Part shown: positions 28,476-36,807 of the stretch, piece after piece
Numbering within the stretch: the stretch's first letter is position 1
How the letters are laid out: the number at the start of each line of letters is the position of its first letter
DNA from: QQVM01 sp964544885
GTDB taxonomy: Bacteria; Bacteroidota; Bacteroidia; AKYH767-A; 2013-40CM-41-45
Assembly: GCA_964544885.1 (NCBI GenBank)
Contig: CAZJDX010000004.1
Coordinates: 112,312-176,311, forward strand
Direction of reading: 5' to 3'
DNA: 64,000 bases
The notes under the pieces: generated by a model
What the model was told of the DNA's origin: nothing
The model's database searches: none
The model's input: only the letters and a program-made list of their open reading frames with translations
Position numbers and translations under genes: made by a program

Positions 28476-28600
28476 TAGATTTGAAGGGCGGTGTGAGAGG
28501 CTTTATTTTGCAGGCTCATGGTTTAGTTTTTGGTTAAACAACCTGGATGTGCCTTGGGTTAAGCACAGGCAGCGGTCTCCGGACCGCTGTTTTTTTTTTC
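28476..28600 (+). ncRNA. Candidate small RNA between murB and an outer-membrane protein gene
   Basis: A strong rho-independent terminator pointing plus (stem 28570-28577/28582-28589, then a T-run) ends a stretch with no plus-strand gene. Both flanking genes are on the minus strand, and the nearest plus-strand gene stops at 27304, beyond murB. A TAGATTTG (28476-28483) matching TAnnTTTG could start a transcript of about 110 bases, with two small hairpins (GTTTA/TAAAC and GTGC/GCAC) before the terminator. I do not recognise an RNA family; it is not clearly SRP RNA or 6S RNA. Confidence 0.35.
28570..28600 (+). terminator. Rho-independent terminator without an associated plus-strand gene
   Basis: An 8-bp GC-rich perfect stem (CAGCGGTC/GACCGCTG) with a 4-base loop and a run of about ten T on the plus strand. 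The two flanking genes are both on the minus strand, so it must serve a small RNA or unannotated transcript. Confidence 0.85.
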
Positions 28601-29200
28601 TCAAAATTTTATCATCAGTGCCACACCTATATTCGCGCCCTCTAACAATAGTTCATAATCGCTTTTATTGCCGGAATTATCTTCGATTTCGCCATTCTTA
28701 TACGTTAACGAATTATAGGCGGCATGTACATTGAATCCTATATGTTCTCCCGGGAAGAAATTAGCCCCAAGCACTGCCTGTAAATGTCCGCCGGTGGCAT
28801 TAAACTCTCCCAGGTCGATCTTGTTTTTATAATTGAATTTCGAAAGGCCGTATTTGATGCCAAGCTGCATATTGAAAAAGCTGGATCTGAGAAAGTGATA
28901 GTTCAGCAGCAAACTGATATCGGTATTTGAAGCGGATGTTGAATCCTTATCACTTGCATATTTGTTCAGTCCGGCCTGCAATCCTATTCCGATGTTATTG
29001 GTCAGACCGTATTCAATGCCAATGGGAATGATCCTGCTGACGGCATTATCCGTATTTTTTATTTCAGCGACCGGATCAAATCCCTCGGTATCGTAAATGC
29101 CGAGGTCAATGCCTGCGGAAAGAATGAAATCACCTCTTTCAAAGCTTTGGGCATTGGAAATAAATGGCAATAAAATCAGGAGAAGCAGAATTCGTTTCAT
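28601..29200 (-). CDS. Small outer-membrane beta-barrel protein
   Basis: A 199-residue exported protein. The signal peptide MKRILLLLILLPFISNAQ is followed by alternating amphipathic strands typical of OmpW/OprF-like eight-strand barrels (IGIEYGLTNNIGIGLQAGLN, YHLQ-type turns, ending in IGVALMIKF with C-terminal phenylalanine). No OmpA peptidoglycan-binding domain follows. Function unknown; such proteins are often called outer membrane beta-barrel or porin family proteins. Monocistronic; divergent from gmhA by 99 bases. Confidence 0.85.
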   Translation of the reverse strand: MKRILLLLILLPFISNAQSFERGDFILSAGIDLGIYDTEGFDPVAEIKNTDNAVSRIIPIGIEYGLTNNIGIGLQAGLNKYASDKDSTSASNTDISLLLNYHFLRSSFFNMQLGIKYGLSKFNYKNKIDLGEFNATGGHLQAVLGANFFPGEHIGFNVHAAYNSLTYKNGEIEDNSGNKSDYELLLEGANIGVALMIKF

Positions 29201-29299
29201 AAATGTTGGAGATTGAATGCTATAATTTTACAAGGAAGCGGTTAAAATTATTCTGATATACCTTTAGTTCATACCTTCACGCCGTAAATAAATGTTTAC

Positions 29300-29875
29300 A
29301 TGAATAAAACGGAAATTATCAAAGGAAATTTTACCGAAGCGGCCGAGCTTCTCAACAACTTTATTTCCTCCGCGGATAACCTGAGCAAGATAGCAAAGGC
29401 GGCGGAAATCATGTCTGAAGCCCTGAAAAAGGGAAATACGATCATCTCTTGTGGTAATGGAGGCAGCATGTGTGACGCCATGCATTTTGCCGAAGAACTC
29501 AGTGGCCGTTTTCGTGAAAACCGCAAGGCGCTGGCTGCCGTCTCGATCTCGGATCCTTCTCATATCACCTGCGTGGCCAATGATTACGGTTTCGATCAGG
29601 TGTTCTCGAGGTATATTCAGGCTGTGGGAAAGCAAGGGGATGTATTGCTGGCCATCAGTACGAGCGGGAATTCAAAGAATGTTCTGAATGCCATCAGTTC
29701 AGCCCGGGAGAAAAAAATGCATGTCGTCGGACTAACGGGAAAGAATGGAGGTAAGATGGCGGATCTTTGCGATGTTGAGATCAGGGCTCCGCATTCTGAA
29801 TACGCAGACCGGGCGCAGGAAATACACATTAAAGTGATTCATTCCCTGATTCAGGTTATCGAATCCGGTTTGTGA
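29300..29875 (+). CDS. gmhA: Sedoheptulose-7-phosphate isomerase (GmhA-like SIS protein)
   Basis: A 191-residue SIS-domain enzyme converting sedoheptulose 7-phosphate to D-glycero-D-manno-heptose 7-phosphate for LPS core heptose. Family motifs: GNTIISCGNGGSMCDAMHFA, EELSGRFRENR, LAISTSGNSKNVL, MHVVGLTGKNGGKM and the C-terminal EIHIKVIHSLIQ. Cytosolic, probably tetrameric. The rest of the heptose pathway is not in the window. An 18-bp perfect palindrome lies just downstream at 29889-29906. Confidence 0.93.
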   Translation: MNKTEIIKGNFTEAAELLNNFISSADNLSKIAKAAEIMSEALKKGNTIISCGNGGSMCDAMHFAEELSGRFRENRKALAAVSISDPSHITCVANDYGFDQVFSRYIQAVGKQGDVLLAISTSGNSKNVLNAISSAREKKMHVVGLTGKNGGKMADLCDVEIRAPHSEYADRAQEIHIKVIHSLIQVIESGL

Positions 29876-29888
29876 AAATAATTTGAGC

Positions 29889-29906
29889 GCATATATTAAT
29901 ATATGC
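29889..29906. repeat. 18-bp perfect AT-rich palindrome between gmhA and comM
   Basis: GCATATATTAATATATGC is its own reverse complement with no spacer. It lies 14 bases after the gmhA stop and 114 before comM. It lacks a T-run so is not a standard terminator; a regulator operator for comM is possible. Confidence 0.7.
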
Positions 29907-30019
29907 ATGAAGTTAGATACAATAATCGGGCTTTAATACCGGCCTGATTTCATTCATCACAAGAGTATTATTCTGAAAAAAAATGACGCCTCGCGTCCTG
30001 AAATCGTATTGCCTGTAGT

Positions 30020-31558
30020 ATGCTGGTAAAAACTTATGGAAGCGCTGTTTACGGAGTACACGCCACCACCATTACGGTCGAGGTCAACCTGAGCAGCGGG
30101 GTCAATTTCATCCTTGTCGGATTGCCCGACAGTGCCGTGAAGGAAAGTCAGAAGCGAATAGTTGCCGCTCTTAATAATTGCGGCTATAAGTATCCTAAAA
30201 GAGAGATTACCGTGAATATGGCACCCGCGGATGTACGCAAGGAAGGTTCCGCCTATGACCTTACCATAGCGGTTGGGATATTGGCCGCTTCCGCCCAGTT
30301 GCAGCAGGAGGAGCTGGATAAGTACATCATCATGGGAGAGCTCTCACTGGATGGCGGACTTCAACCAATCAGAGGGGTTCTTCCAATCGCTATTCAGGCA
30401 AGGGACGAGGGTTTTAAAGGTTTTATTCTCCCTATGCAGAATGCGAAGGAGGCAGCCATTGTGAACGACCTGAATATATATGGTGTTGAAAATATTTCGG
30501 AGGTGCTTGATTTTTTTAACGGCATCAGGGAGTTGCAAACTGTTAAAGTGGATGCGGTGAGTATTTTCCGGGAAAGCCAGGGTAGGTCTGAATTTGATTT
30601 CTCGGATGTAAAGGGGCAGGAGAATATCAAAAGAGCCATGGAGGTTGCCGCCGCCGGAGGGCACAACATTATTCTGATCGGTCCGCCCGGTGCCGGAAAG
30701 ACCATGCTTGCCAAGAGGCTGCCAACAATTTTGCCCCCACTAACGCTGGAGGAAGCGCTCGAAACAACTAAGATCCATTCAGTGGCTGGTAAGCTGGGCA
30801 AGGAGTCATCCATGATCTCGGTTCGGCCCTTTCGCGCTCCGCATCACACCATCAGTGATGTGGCACTGGTTGGAGGAGGTACCTTTCCTCAGCCCGGAGA
30901 GATTTCGTTAGCACATCACGGAGTATTGTTTCTGGACGAACTGCCTGAGTTTAAACGAACGGTGCTGGAAGTGATGCGTCAGCCACTTGAGGAAAGAACG
31001 GTTACGATTTCGCGGGCGAAGTTTTCCATAGAGTACCCGGCCAGCTTCATGCTGGTCAGTTCCATGAATCCATGCCCTTGCGGTTTCTATAATCATCCTG
31101 AGAAGGATTGTGTATGTGGAGTAGGTGTTGTACAGAAATACCTCAATAAAATTTCCGGACCCTTGCTCGACCGGATCGATATTCATGTGGAAGTAACTCC
31201 GGTTCCATTCAGGGAGCTGACCAGGGACAGAAAGTCAGAGAGAAGTGAAGCTATCCGGCAAAGGGTAGTCTCGGCGCGACAGTTGCAGGCGGAACGTTTC
31301 TCCGGTCATGAAGGCGTGTATTGCAATGCACAAATGAATTCAAGGATGCTGCAGGAAATCTGTCAGATCACTGAAGAAGGGAAACAATTACTTAAAACCG
31401 CTATGGAACGATTGGGATTATCAGCCAGAGCCTACGACAGGATATTAAAGGTCTCCCGGACGATTGCTGACCTGCAATCAAGCGCGGATATTAAAACAGA
31501 ACACCTGGCAGAAGCGATACAGTACCGGAGCCTGGACAGAGAAGGATGGGCGGGCTAA
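30020..31558 (+). CDS. comM: YifB/ComM-family Mg-chelatase-like AAA+ ATPase
   Basis: A 512-residue hexameric helicase-like ATPase. In naturally competent bacteria ComM drives branch migration during integration of transforming DNA. Domains: an N-terminal Lon-S5-like domain (about 1-170, LVGLPDSAVKESQKRI), AAA+ with Walker A GPPGAGKTMLAKRL (about residue 220) and Walker B LFLDELPEF, a zinc-knuckle-like NPCPCGFYNHPEKDCVCG, and the C-terminal Mg-chelatase helix domain (LSARAYDRILKVSRTIADL). It is not a photosynthesis protein despite the fold name. Monocistronic. Confidence 0.94.
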   Translation: MLVKTYGSAVYGVHATTITVEVNLSSGVNFILVGLPDSAVKESQKRIVAALNNCGYKYPKREITVNMAPADVRKEGSAYDLTIAVGILAASAQLQQEELDKYIIMGELSLDGGLQPIRGVLPIAIQARDEGFKGFILPMQNAKEAAIVNDLNIYGVENISEVLDFFNGIRELQTVKVDAVSIFRESQGRSEFDFSDVKGQENIKRAMEVAAAGGHNIILIGPPGAGKTMLAKRLPTILPPLTLEEALETTKIHSVAGKLGKESSMISVRPFRAPHHTISDVALVGGGTFPQPGEISLAHHGVLFLDELPEFKRTVLEVMRQPLEERTVTISRAKFSIEYPASFMLVSSMNPCPCGFYNHPEKDCVCGVGVVQKYLNKISGPLLDRIDIHVEVTPVPFRELTRDRKSERSEAIRQRVVSARQLQAERFSGHEGVYCNAQMNSRMLQEICQITEEGKQLLKTAMERLGLSARAYDRILKVSRTIADLQSSADIKTEHLAEAIQYRSLDREGWAG

Positions 31559-31683
31559 GGTTGCGGAAGGGCGGAAACCGAAGTTTTCCGGAGCCGGGAT
31601 CAGGTTTTTGAGTGAGTTATAAAGTGTTGAATAAGCAGAGAGTTAAAACACAAAAATGCATAGAGAAAGATGTTTTATTTATC

Positions 31684-32430
31684 CTACCAGTTTTTTTCGA
31701 GGTAGGCTAAAAATGGTTCTTTGCGCCGGGTGGAAACTTCAATTTGTTTGTTATCCGAAAGTGTGACGAAACCACCTTTTCCCCGATTGTAGCTTTTAAT
31801 AAAGCGGGTATTTATAAGGTGTGAATTATGTACCCTGAAGAAACCGTGATCCGTGAGTAATTCCTCAAATTCTTTTAAAGTTTTGGCAACCATAATTTTG
31901 GATTGATCCTTTAAAAAAATGTGAGTGTAGTTTATTTCGCTTTCAAGTCTTACAATTTCATCTGTATTCAGATAGGTATAACCGGTTAAAGTCGGTACCG
32001 CTATCCGTTTGGATGTATGATGAATATTATGAATCAGTGTTTCAAATTTCCTGGTTTTTTCAATTTCAGAAATCCTTTTGCTAAGTTTTCCGACAGCGCC
32101 GGAGAGGTCTCCCGCATCCACAGGTTTCATCAGATAATCAATGGCGCTAAATCTGAATGCCTGAACTGCATACTTCTCAAAGGCAGTAGTAAAGATTACC
32201 TCAAAGTTTATTTCTTTAAACTGCTGAAGCAGATCAAACCCGGTTCCGTCGCTCATAGAAACGTCCAAAAAAATAAGTTCGGGTTTCAGTCTTTCAATAC
32301 CATTTTTTGCGTCTTTAACATTTTTAAAACTATCCATCAGCAGAATGCTCTGCTTACAGTTCTCTTCAAGCAACCTGCTGAGACGGTCAATGCAGTGTTG
32401 TTCATCGTCTATGATTATTGTTCGTATCAT
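31684..32430 (-). CDS. LytTR-family response regulator
   Basis: A 248-residue two-component regulator. The receiver has the acidic pair (IIDDEQHCI), phospho-acceptor Asp in LIFLDVSMSDG and the conserved lysine in LMKPVDAG. The C-terminal LytTR DNA-binding domain (about 140-248) has FFRVHNSHLINTRFIKSYNR and GGFVTLSDNKQIEVSTRRK. It lies 11 bases after its cognate TPR-type kinase in a two-gene operon. Codon use is clearly AT-rich, and the pair marks the left edge of the AT-rich accessory region. LytTR regulators usually control exported or cell-surface functions. Confidence 0.95.
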   Translation of the reverse strand: MIRTIIIDDEQHCIDRLSRLLEENCKQSILLMDSFKNVKDAKNGIERLKPELIFLDVSMSDGTGFDLLQQFKEINFEVIFTTAFEKYAVQAFRFSAIDYLMKPVDAGDLSGAVGKLSKRISEIEKTRKFETLIHNIHHTSKRIAVPTLTGYTYLNTDEIVRLESEINYTHIFLKDQSKIMVAKTLKEFEELLTDHGFFRVHNSHLINTRFIKSYNRGKGGFVTLSDNKQIEVSTRRKEPFLAYLEKNW

Positions 32431-32441
32431 TATCCGGAATA

Positions 32442-34538
32442 TTAAAAGTTGCTGATGAGCGGAAGTTTTACTTCTACACGCAATCCTTCAGTTAGATTGG
32501 AAAAATTTATTTCTGCAGCAGATTTTTTAATTTTGTTAAGAATATCAATTCGTGCCTGGGTTATTTTCATGCCCATTGAAGATTTTTCATGAGCGGAGGT
32601 GGTTTGCGAAAAATTTCCTAAACCGGGACCATTATCATCCACCCTGCATTTTATCATATTTCCTTCCCGCACAATACTTATGTTGATCCTGCCTTCCGTT
32701 TTTTCCTTATTGGCAATACCATGCCAAATGCTGTTTTCAACAAAAGGTTGCAGAATCAGAGGAGGGATCATCGTATTTTCAGTATCAATTTCAGAATCTA
32801 CGTATATGGTATAGCTGAATTTATTTTGAAGCCGCATTGCCTCCAGTTGAATGTAATTTTCTAAGGCTTTCAAGTCTTTACTTAATGTAATTTCTTTCGA
32901 TTCTGAATTTTCCAGGATCTGGCGGATAAGGGTTGCAAATTTTACAAGGTATGTATCTGCGCTCTTGGTGTCATTTTTATTTATATAATCGCTTATTGAA
33001 TTCAAAGAATTAAAAATAAAATGCGGATTCATTTGCGCTCGCAGGGCTTTCATCTCCGTACTGGTTACCTCTGCATTGAATTCAGCTTCTTTCTTTTCAA
33101 ACATGGCATCGCGACGTTTTTTGTACGACACAAAAATACCTGTTCCGGCCAGTAAGATGAGCATGCTGCCTGCAATGGAATAATTACGGATCATTTGTTC
33201 TTTTTCGATTTGTGCACTTGAAATAGCCTGTTGCTTATCGCTTTCAGCCATAATCAAAGCTTCTTTTTTATCAAATCGAAACTGCGTTTCCATTTTAATG
33301 ATATCCGTTTGCTTATCAATATTGAAAACACTGTCTTTCAGGCTGGAATATTGCATTGCGAATTCATAAGCCTGTTGATAGTCCTTTTTCCTGTAGAATA
33401 GTGTACTCAGGCTTTCGGTTATTTCCGCTTGCAGAGCAACATTACCTGTATTTCTTAAAATTTCCAGTGCATTTTGTTTAAGACGTATTGCTTTTGTGGA
33501 TGAATCCTGAATTTTGAATTTTCTTAGCAAGGATAATGGTGCCTTTGAATAAATAGTTCCGATTTCATGCAGCATAAAGGCAGTGTTGATTTTGTCACCC
33601 AGCTCATCGAATACCTTATATGCTTTAGTTAAGTAATCCAAAGCATTCTCAAGCTCAAGCCGGTTGCTTAGTAGTATTCCAATGTTAGCCATGTTGCTGG
33701 CTGTTCCGAACCGGTAATTTGCTCTTTGATTTATGCTTAAAGCGTTCTGATAACTTTTCAAGGCATTCTCAGCCTCATTTATACTCTCGTAAATATTTCC
33801 TAAATTGTTAAAGCATTTGGCAAGATTAATATCATCTTCGGTCCTTGTGTAAATTTTAACTGCATTTTGCTGATATTCAATTGCCTTTTTAAAATTTCCG
33901 GTGTTTTTAAAGAGGATTCCGATATTGGAATAAGTATTTGCAATATTATTACTGTCAGAGGCATTTTCATATAATTTCAAGGAACGTAAGTAATATTCAA
34001 GAGCTGTTTCATAGTCTGACATATTCATATATACAACTCCGATATTGCTCAAGATAGCCGCCTGAAGAACGGAATTTCCCAGTTCAACCTGAAGAGCAAA
34101 GGCAGTTTGATAACTTTTCAATGCTGATGAATAATCCGACAAGTTAGAGTGGCAGATTCCTGTATTTGTCGCGATACTCGCACATGCCTGTAGTCTGCCA
34201 TTCTTTTCGTTAATCGAATACGATATTTTGTAATATTCAATGGCCAGCGAGTCTTTTCCTGCCTTAGCATAATTGTATGCTTTAGCAAAATATGCCGTTG
34301 CCAGCTTTGGTTCATGTTTGATTTTTGTTGTCAAACTAATGGATGAATCGGCATAGAGTATACCGGTCTCCGGATCAAAGTCAGCATAACTCAACGAAAT
34401 GTTGTTCAGGACAGTGGCACGGACGGAATCTGACTGGGTATGCTCCTTGAGTAGTAGGAGAAGTGAATCAATTTCTGCCTGATTCGCAAACGTGTAATTC
34501 ATAAGAAAAAGACAGAGAATAATAATTAAATTTTTCAT
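32442..34538 (-). CDS. TPR-containing LytS-type sensor histidine kinase
   Basis: A 698-residue kinase. A signal peptide (MKNLIIILCLFLMNYTFA) is followed by about nine tetratricopeptide repeats in the periplasm (residues about 30-420, e.g. LSNIGVVYMNMSDYETALEY). A coiled coil and one membrane helix (YSIAGSMLILLAGTGIFVSY, about 450) come next. The His_kinase domain has the phospho-acceptor motif MNPHFIFNSLNSISDYI, and the HATPase has VDDNGPGLG. Typical of Bacteroidota TPR kinases paired with LytTR regulators. The periplasmic TPRs probably sense a protein or peptide signal; the ligand is unknown. Confidence 0.93.
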   Translation of the reverse strand: MKNLIIILCLFLMNYTFANQAEIDSLLLLLKEHTQSDSVRATVLNNISLSYADFDPETGILYADSSISLTTKIKHEPKLATAYFAKAYNYAKAGKDSLAIEYYKISYSINEKNGRLQACASIATNTGICHSNLSDYSSALKSYQTAFALQVELGNSVLQAAILSNIGVVYMNMSDYETALEYYLRSLKLYENASDSNNIANTYSNIGILFKNTGNFKKAIEYQQNAVKIYTRTEDDINLAKCFNNLGNIYESINEAENALKSYQNALSINQRANYRFGTASNMANIGILLSNRLELENALDYLTKAYKVFDELGDKINTAFMLHEIGTIYSKAPLSLLRKFKIQDSSTKAIRLKQNALEILRNTGNVALQAEITESLSTLFYRKKDYQQAYEFAMQYSSLKDSVFNIDKQTDIIKMETQFRFDKKEALIMAESDKQQAISSAQIEKEQMIRNYSIAGSMLILLAGTGIFVSYKKRRDAMFEKKEAEFNAEVTSTEMKALRAQMNPHFIFNSLNSISDYINKNDTKSADTYLVKFATLIRQILENSESKEITLSKDLKALENYIQLEAMRLQNKFSYTIYVDSEIDTENTMIPPLILQPFVENSIWHGIANKEKTEGRINISIVREGNMIKCRVDDNGPGLGNFSQTTSAHEKSSMGMKITQARIDILNKIKKSAAEINFSNLTEGLRVEVKLPLISNF

Positions 34539-34674
34539 TTAAGTCGAAGTAAGTTGATGGACAATGCAAGAGTTGTAAATTATGCAAAATATAAGTTCTT
34601 TCCGGCAGAAAATAAATAGCGATTGCCAGCGGGTTTAACCTGCCCTAGGTTTACCGGATACAAAGCTTATCAAA

Positions 34675-34878
34675 ATGTGTCTGTCTGTTAGAGTATCCAA
34701 AAGAGAAAAGCAGGTATTATTTCTGATTGCATCAGGCAAAACAAGCGGGGAAATTGGACTTTTACTCAACATCAGTATAAAAACTGTTGAAACACATCGA
34801 AAAAACCTGCTCATCAGATTTAATGCTTCCAATGCCTGCCACTTGATATACAAAGCTGTAAAATGTGGTATTATTTAA
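34675..34878 (+). CDS. Orphan LuxR/GerE-type HTH domain (possible gene fragment)
   Basis: A 67-residue frame consisting almost only of a GerE helix-turn-helix: VSKREKQVLFLIASGKTSGE with NISIKTVETHRKNLLIRFN. Such domains normally end NarL/FixJ regulators; here no receiver is encoded upstream. The HTH is intact with no stops, so it may be a minimal DNA-binding protein, or the surviving tail of a lost regulator. It is divergent from the TPR kinase, in an AT-rich tract. The start ATG at 34675 lacks an obvious ribosome site. I favour a relic at slightly better than even odds. Confidence 0.6.
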   Translation: MCLSVRVSKREKQVLFLIASGKTSGEIGLLLNISIKTVETHRKNLLIRFNASNACHLIYKAVKCGII

Positions 34879-35365
34879 AATTTTCGACGAATTAAAGCGG
34901 CTATGAATTTTTGTATATGAAGTACCATGTTTTTCCAACAGGGCTAAAATAGTAAGATTTCTTTTCGTTTTCAGCCAAATACTGTTTTCTGACAAATTGA
35001 ATGTATTGGCTGGAAACGCAGAGATCACAAATTTTCTGAACCACTATACAGGCTTACTATTCTATTGATATTCCAATTTCAGGGTTTTCAGGTATTGTTT
35101 GCAAAGTTTATTGATTCAATCTTTGGGCAATAATGTTTTGTATTTGTAACATCCTCCTGTATGATTGCAAGCAAAGTGACATGCCTTTAGAATTTCAGCT
35201 CGTTTTCTAAAACAGCAAAGCTGCCGAAATTGAGATATCCTTGATTTTAAGCTTAAAAATGTGTTTTTGTATCCGGATTATGCAGATGGTTTTTATGCTG
35301 TTTATTTCATAGATCCTTTGGGTATAGCAGAAAATAAGTGGAGACTGGCAATTAATAAATACAGA
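34879..35365. other. Gene-poor AT-rich gap
   Basis: About 490 bases with no complete gene. It contains a possible decayed VOC/glyoxalase tail (35234-35404) and several TTTG-rich stretches, and ends in the promoter of the lipoprotein pair. Confidence 0.6.
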
Positions 35366-35404
35366 TTGATGCCGGATTGGGTAGGGTTTAGTTTTGACCC
35401 ATGA
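35234..35404 (+). pseudogene. Possible relic of a VOC/glyoxalase-family gene 3' end
   Basis: A 57-codon frame between TGA codons, with no ATG near its start but protein-like composition. The segment PDYADGFYAVYFIDPLGI resembles the last strand of glyoxalase/VOC domains (FYAVYFxDPxGI). Nothing upstream restores an N-terminal half. The promoter of the next gene overlaps its end, which suggests it no longer functions. Confidence 0.3.
35366..35396 (+). promoter_or_regulatory. Bacteroidota-type promoter of the lipoprotein pair
   Basis: TTG (35366-35368), 20 bases, then TAGTTTTG (35389-35396), an exact TAnnTTTG. The ATG follows 39 bases later at 35436. Confidence 0.65.
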
Positions 35405-35435
35405 TTTTAAAAACAACTCTAAAAACCACACTCTC

Positions 35436-36056
35436 ATGAAAACGACAAGCACAATCACCCTAATCCTGCTTACCCTGATTCTGACTATTCTTTCTTCCTG
35501 CAGAAAGGATGATGAAACTCAACCAAAGAATAAAGCACCCGGACCGAACTATCCTGCTAATCCCAATAACCCGACTATCATTAACGGAACGGACTATGTG
35601 GAATTCAAACTGGACGGAAATCAAATTATACTTAATAATTTCTCCTATACCCCGCCTGCTTTTAGTGTCGGAATTGCTTCCATTTTGAGTGAACCGGTGA
35701 TACCATTGTATCAGTTTATCGGACAATTTCATAGTCTTCCGGGTTCAGAAATGAGTTATGTTTTGATGAATCTTTCTGATACGGTTCCACTAATTCTTGG
35801 CCGACATGATTTTCAGGGCTATAGTGTTTATAGACGATTTTCACTGAGTTTGATCACTAAAGACGGAAATTTTTTACTCCCTGATGGAAACTGTATCAGC
35901 AACATAGAATTCAGCAGGCTGGATACGATTGACGAAGGAAAGGTGGAGGGTACATTTAGTTTGTCAAACCTGAATCTACAGGACGCTGATGAAAACATTA
36001 TATCCAGAAATCATTCAATTAATGATGGTAAGTTCAGTTTGACCCTGAAGAAATAA
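35436..36056 (+). CDS. Putative lipoprotein, paralogue of the next gene
   Basis: A 206-residue protein of unknown function. Its start is set at ATG 35436 because this gives a lipoprotein signal peptide (MKTTSTITLILLTLILTILS then SC). After the lipobox cysteine comes an Asn/Pro-rich linker (PGPNYPANPNNPTI), then a beta-rich domain with GTDYVEFKLDGNQI. The C-terminus (EGTFSLSNLNLQDADENIIS, then NHSINDGKF) matches the equivalent part of the next gene, so the two arose by duplication. Probably outer-membrane anchored. A matching promoter lies just upstream, and the next gene follows after 26 bases. Confidence 0.75.
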   Translation: MKTTSTITLILLTLILTILSSCRKDDETQPKNKAPGPNYPANPNNPTIINGTDYVEFKLDGNQIILNNFSYTPPAFSVGIASILSEPVIPLYQFIGQFHSLPGSEMSYVLMNLSDTVPLILGRHDFQGYSVYRRFSLSLITKDGNFLLPDGNCISNIEFSRLDTIDEGKVEGTFSLSNLNLQDADENIISRNHSINDGKFSLTLKK

Positions 36057-36082
36057 TCTAACGAATATTAAACCACCAAAAA

Positions 36083-36652
36083 ATGAAAACTTTATCTCAC
36101 TTTATGGTATTCTTTATTCTTCTGTTTGTATCGGCATCGTGTCAGAAAGAAGATGCTACCAGTCCGGCAATACCACCGGTTGTTAACGGCGAATTTATTG
36201 AGTTCAGAATTGATGGCCATCAATATAAAATAACAGGATCCACAGCAGGAGGCACGGTGAATGCTGATGCCGCAGCTATGTTGTTTGATTCCGGATTCCA
36301 GAAAGGGCTGGTATTTCGCTTTGTCAACATGGATCCGCTTCAAATGGTTGGTTTCACCGTTTACGACCTGACTTTCCCAATGGGGAATCGGTATACTATT
36401 TCAGCTGATCCAAATCAGACAAATCCGTATAATCCAAGTGAATTTGGCTTTATTATGGAAGACGAAAGACAATATATTTTCTCTCTTGCTACAACAGGAA
36501 GTTTCGAATTTACCAGTATTGATAGTGTAGTTGGTGGAATTGTGGAAGGTACCATGCACCTTACGAACCTTGATCTCACTGATGAGAATGGGGACGTTAT
36601 TTCTTCAGGACATACATTGACAAATGGAAAATTTAGAGTGATAATTCAATAA
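36083..36652 (+). CDS. Putative lipoprotein, paralogue of the previous gene
   Basis: A 189-residue putative lipoprotein (MKTLSHFMVFFILLFVSAS then C). It shares with its neighbour the block NGEFIEFRIDGHQYKI near the start of the mature domain and EGTMHLTNLDLTDENGDVIS near the end, with much weaker similarity between. It lacks the proline-rich linker. Function unknown; the fold appears all-beta. Probably co-transcribed with the previous gene. Confidence 0.75.
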   Translation: MKTLSHFMVFFILLFVSASCQKEDATSPAIPPVVNGEFIEFRIDGHQYKITGSTAGGTVNADAAAMLFDSGFQKGLVFRFVNMDPLQMVGFTVYDLTFPMGNRYTISADPNQTNPYNPSEFGFIMEDERQYIFSLATTGSFEFTSIDSVVGGIVEGTMHLTNLDLTDENGDVISSGHTLTNGKFRVIIQ

Positions 36653-36740
36653 AATGAATGAATTCCTGTCCTCTACATTAGTATGGAGATTAAATAGGGA
36701 AAAATCAATTGGCGATTCCGAAAAATATTGTACTTATTAC

Positions 36741-36769
36741 TTGAACTTACAAATTAATATATATATTTG
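36741..36769 (+). promoter_or_regulatory. Bacteroidota-type promoter of the 462-aa secreted protein gene
   Basis: TTG (36741-36743), 18 bases, then TATATTTG (36762-36769), an exact TAnnTTTG. The ATG is at 36808. Confidence 0.65.
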
Positions 36770-36807
36770 GAATTTCCGATTAATATTCACATTTAAAACC
36801 AATTAAC

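Noticed and set aside
30020..31558. Magnesium chelatase of chlorophyll synthesis
   Set aside because: The Lon-like N-terminus and zinc-knuckle motif identify YifB/ComM; no pigment genes are nearby.
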